Origin: CANJSG01 sp038203875
GTDB taxonomy: Bacteria; Verrucomicrobiota; Verrucomicrobiia; Limisphaerales; CANJSG01
Assembly: GCA_038203875.1 (NCBI GenBank)
Contig: JBBRDN010000012.1
Location: 1 to 42,826 of the forward strand
Direction: 5' to 3'
Length of the DNA: 42,826 nucleotides
In this document: one piece after another, positions 41,148-42,826 of the stretch
How the letters are laid out: every line of letters starts with the position of its first letter
Numbering within the stretch: the first letter of the stretch is position 1
Notes under the pieces: generated by a model
Database searches by the model: none
Told to the model about the DNA's origin: nothing
Seen by the model: the letters and a program-made list of their open reading frames with translations, nothing else
Translations under genes and position numbers: made by a program

Positions 41148-42466
41148 TCTCCACCCTCCTGCGCATCCAGTGGACCCGGCTCCGGCGTGATCGCGTGGCC
41201 CAGACGCTCACGTTCGTCGTCCCCATCATCTTCTTCTCCATCTTCGCGTTGATCTTCGGAACGACGGGCAATGGAAAGACCCCGTCGGTTCGGTTGGCCG
41301 TGGTCGACGAGGATCAGTCGGCCGTCAGCAAACGAGTCCTGGCCGCGCTCGGACGTGAGGACGGTTTGAAAATCATCCGTGAAGCGATGCCGAGGAGCTC
41401 GGCACCCAACACGCCGCGCGTTCCCATCGATCGGGAGAGGGCCACGGCGATGGTGCAGGACGGCGACGTGGCGGTGGCGTTGATCGTTCCGAAGGAGTGG
41501 GGAAAGCATTTTCCCGACTTTGGCCAGGAAGGTCCCGAGATGGAACTCCTCGCCGACACGTCGAATCCCGTGGCGCCCCAGATGACTTTCGGCCTCCTGC
41601 AAAAGGTGGCCATGAGCGGCTCGCCGGATCTGATGATGGAGAAAGGTCTCAAGCAGATGGAGAGCGCGGGCTCCGGTTTCGAGTTGTCCACCAAACAACG
41701 CGAGCAGATGACCACGATGCTCCAGCAGTTGCGGTCGTCGGCGGAAGCCGCCGATCAGGAGGCTGCCGCTGAAACGAATGCCGCAGTTGCCGGAGTGGCT
41801 GCTGCGCCGGGCGGAGGTGCAATCAACGTAAAGAAGGTCGACGTGCTCGGGGCGAAGAAGACCAATCCGGCGATCGCCTTCTACGCTGCGGGGATTGCCG
41901 TCATGTTTCTCCTCTTCACCTGCACCGCCACGGGCGGATCGTTGTTGGAGGAGGCCGAAGATGGGACTCTCGAAAGGCTTCTTTCAACCCGCCTCGGAAT
42001 GACGGGGTTGCTAATGACCAAGTGGCTCTACATCGCCCTCGTTGGCGTGGTGCAGATCACCGTCATGTTTGTCTGGGGCGCGGTCGTCTTCGGGTTGGAG
42101 CTCTGGAGCCACCTGCCCGGATTCATCATCATGACGGCGGTCACGGCCGCCGCTGCCGGAGGATTTGGCATGTGCCTGGCCACCTTGTGCCGAAGCCGGG
42201 GGCAGCTGAACGCCGTTTCCAACATCGTCATCCTGACCATGTCGGCCTTGGGCGGCAGCATGGTCCCGCGTGCCTTTATGCCGGAAGGGTTGCAGAAGGC
42301 GGGGCTGTTCACCTTCAACGGGTGGGCTTTGGACGGCTTCCTCAAAGTCTTCTGGCGCGAACGGCCGCTCTGGGAACTCTGGCCGCAGGTATCCGTCCTC
42401 GCGGGCTTAACCGTGCTTTTCCTTTGGCTTGCGCGACGCATGGCCCGTCGATGGGAGACGGTCTGA
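41144..42466 (+). CDS. ABC-2 type exporter permease
   Basis: A 440-residue membrane subunit. One helix near the start (LTFVVPIIFFSIFALIFG) is followed by a long extracytoplasmic region (about 40-240). This region contains a spacer rich in Ala and Glu (SAEAADQEAAAETNAAVAGVAAA). Then come five C-terminal helices (AFYAAGIAVMFLLFTCTATGGSLL, TKWLYIALVGVVQITVMFVWGAVVFG, FIIMTAVTAAAAGGFGMCLATL, NAVSNIVILTMSALGGSMV, VSVLAGLTVLFLWLA). EEAEDGTLERLLSTRLG is the conserved cytoplasmic signature of ABC-2 permeases. It partners with the preceding ATPase. An upstream in-frame start at 41063 would lie inside that gene and was rejected. Confidence 0.9.
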   Translation: MISTLLRIQWTRLRRDRVAQTLTFVVPIIFFSIFALIFGTTGNGKTPSVRLAVVDEDQSAVSKRVLAALGREDGLKIIREAMPRSSAPNTPRVPIDRERATAMVQDGDVAVALIVPKEWGKHFPDFGQEGPEMELLADTSNPVAPQMTFGLLQKVAMSGSPDLMMEKGLKQMESAGSGFELSTKQREQMTTMLQQLRSSAEAADQEAAAETNAAVAGVAAAPGGGAINVKKVDVLGAKKTNPAIAFYAAGIAVMFLLFTCTATGGSLLEEAEDGTLERLLSTRLGMTGLLMTKWLYIALVGVVQITVMFVWGAVVFGLELWSHLPGFIIMTAVTAAAAGGFGMCLATLCRSRGQLNAVSNIVILTMSALGGSMVPRAFMPEGLQKAGLFTFNGWALDGFLKVFWRERPLWELWPQVSVLAGLTVLFLWLARRMARRWETV

Positions 42467-42546
42467 AAGGCCTGTCCGCTTGACCGTCGGCGGGTCAGCC
42501 CCGACCTTCCGCGCTTCGTCGCCAGTTCTGCGGCGTAGAAACACAC

Positions 42547-42826
42547 ATGGTCAGCCATCTCCGCCACATCGATCCCAATCCCGGCATGGTCGTCCGAGCA
42601 CGCGGCTCGGGGGAGATCATCCGCCGGGTTGCCCGTTACCTGACCCCTTACAGGCTTTTGGCCGCCGCGACGATCGGGTGCGCGATCCTGTCGTTGGCTG
42701 CTTCGTTTGCGTTTCCGCTGCTGATGGGGTTTGTCATCGATGATGTCATCAGCGGTAGGCGGTCGGAAAAACTCGGGTGGGCGATAGGTGCGCTGATCCT
42801 CGCGTTTCTCCTGCGGGATCTGTTCA
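42547..42826 (+). CDS. ABC transporter transmembrane protein, MsbA-like (start only)
   Basis: Only the first 93 residues are within the window. After a basic leader the sequence EIIRRVARYLTPYRLLAAATIGCAILS is followed by SFAFPLLMGFVIDDVISGR and WAIGALILAFLLRDLF, the first two membrane helices of a type-1 exporter ABC protein such as MsbA. Walker motifs would be outside the window, so the class rests on the membrane part alone. It starts 80 bases after the ABC-2 permease stop and may be in the same transcript. In a cell with waaA such a protein could flip lipid A, but this is only inferred. Confidence 0.7.
   Translation, partial: MVSHLRHIDPNPGMVVRARGSGEIIRRVARYLTPYRLLAAATIGCAILSLAASFAFPLLMGFVIDDVISGRRSEKLGWAIGALILAFLLRDLF

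Noticed and set aside
1..42826. CRISPR arrays, transposases, integrase sites, tRNA, rRNA or tmRNA genes
   Set aside because: No regular direct repeats, no transposase or integrase motifs and no recognisable structural RNA were seen on either strand; a covariance-model search would be needed to exclude small RNAs.

Overview
The window is a GC-rich bacterial chromosome segment, almost fully coding, with no tRNA, rRNA, CRISPR array or insertion sequence that I can see and no gene-free gap longer than about 280 bases. It most likely comes from the Verrucomicrobiota (Limisphaerales/Pedosphaeraceae-like). The evidence is a pseudopilin with the H-X9-DG motif, a PVC-type secreted 'membrane-bound dehydrogenase' propeller with its own CxxCH haem partner, a secreted FG-GAP protein, and Gram-negative envelope genes (waaA, lspA, pirin, an HpnN-like RND protein). 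No ribosomal RNA is present to confirm this.

Layout. 1-2192: the end of an ABC-2-like permease (minus) diverges from an SDR sugar-nucleotide epimerase (plus). 2211-3063: a single pseudopilin gene with its own promoter and terminator. 3274-9027: a plus-strand operon of an FG-GAP/VCBS protein, a PVC propeller protein, a separate HEAT + cytochrome c protein and a SIS isomerase. It is preceded by a perfect inverted repeat and followed by a large inverted repeat facing the next block. 9147-18597: a ten-gene minus-strand block read as leuC, fecR, CHASE2 adenylate cyclase, coaD, yceD, rpmF, plsX, fabH, a PilZ-like gene, pilT. It is divided by two hairpins that sit directly against the start codons of the cyclase and plsX genes. 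18719-19714: a disordered secreted protein. 19717-25536: a minus-strand block of GAF protein, ROK-like protein, PIG-L deacetylase, waaA and moeA. 25678-29430: mainly plus-strand housekeeping genes (rpoZ, smpB, quinone oxidoreductase-like, RDD protein, lspA), with rpmB on minus. 29548-33745: minus-strand RND exporter, pirin and TesA-like esterase. 33934-37148: LolD-like ATPase and YbbP-like permease, divergent from the esterase as in E. coli tesA-ybbA-ybbP. 37164-40088: a large secreted protein of unknown function and an HD/PDE-like phosphohydrolase (both minus). 40233-42826: an ABC-2 exporter pair and the start of an MsbA-like ABC transporter.

How the parts fit. The core is envelope and lipid biology: acyl-ACP and phosphatidate synthesis (fabH, plsX), CoA (coaD), Kdo transfer (waaA), lipoprotein processing (lspA) and several exporters. 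The most distinctive accessory parts are (i) the extracytoplasmic FG-GAP / propeller / cytochrome operon with a sugar-phosphate isomerase at its end, and (ii) the FecR-CHASE2 cyclase pair, where an intrinsic terminator lies between a periplasmic FecR protein and the membrane cyclase and its T-tract runs up to the cyclase start. A PDE-like HD protein elsewhere in the window could be the hydrolytic counterpart of that cyclase. Functions are inferred from motifs read by eye; no database search was run.
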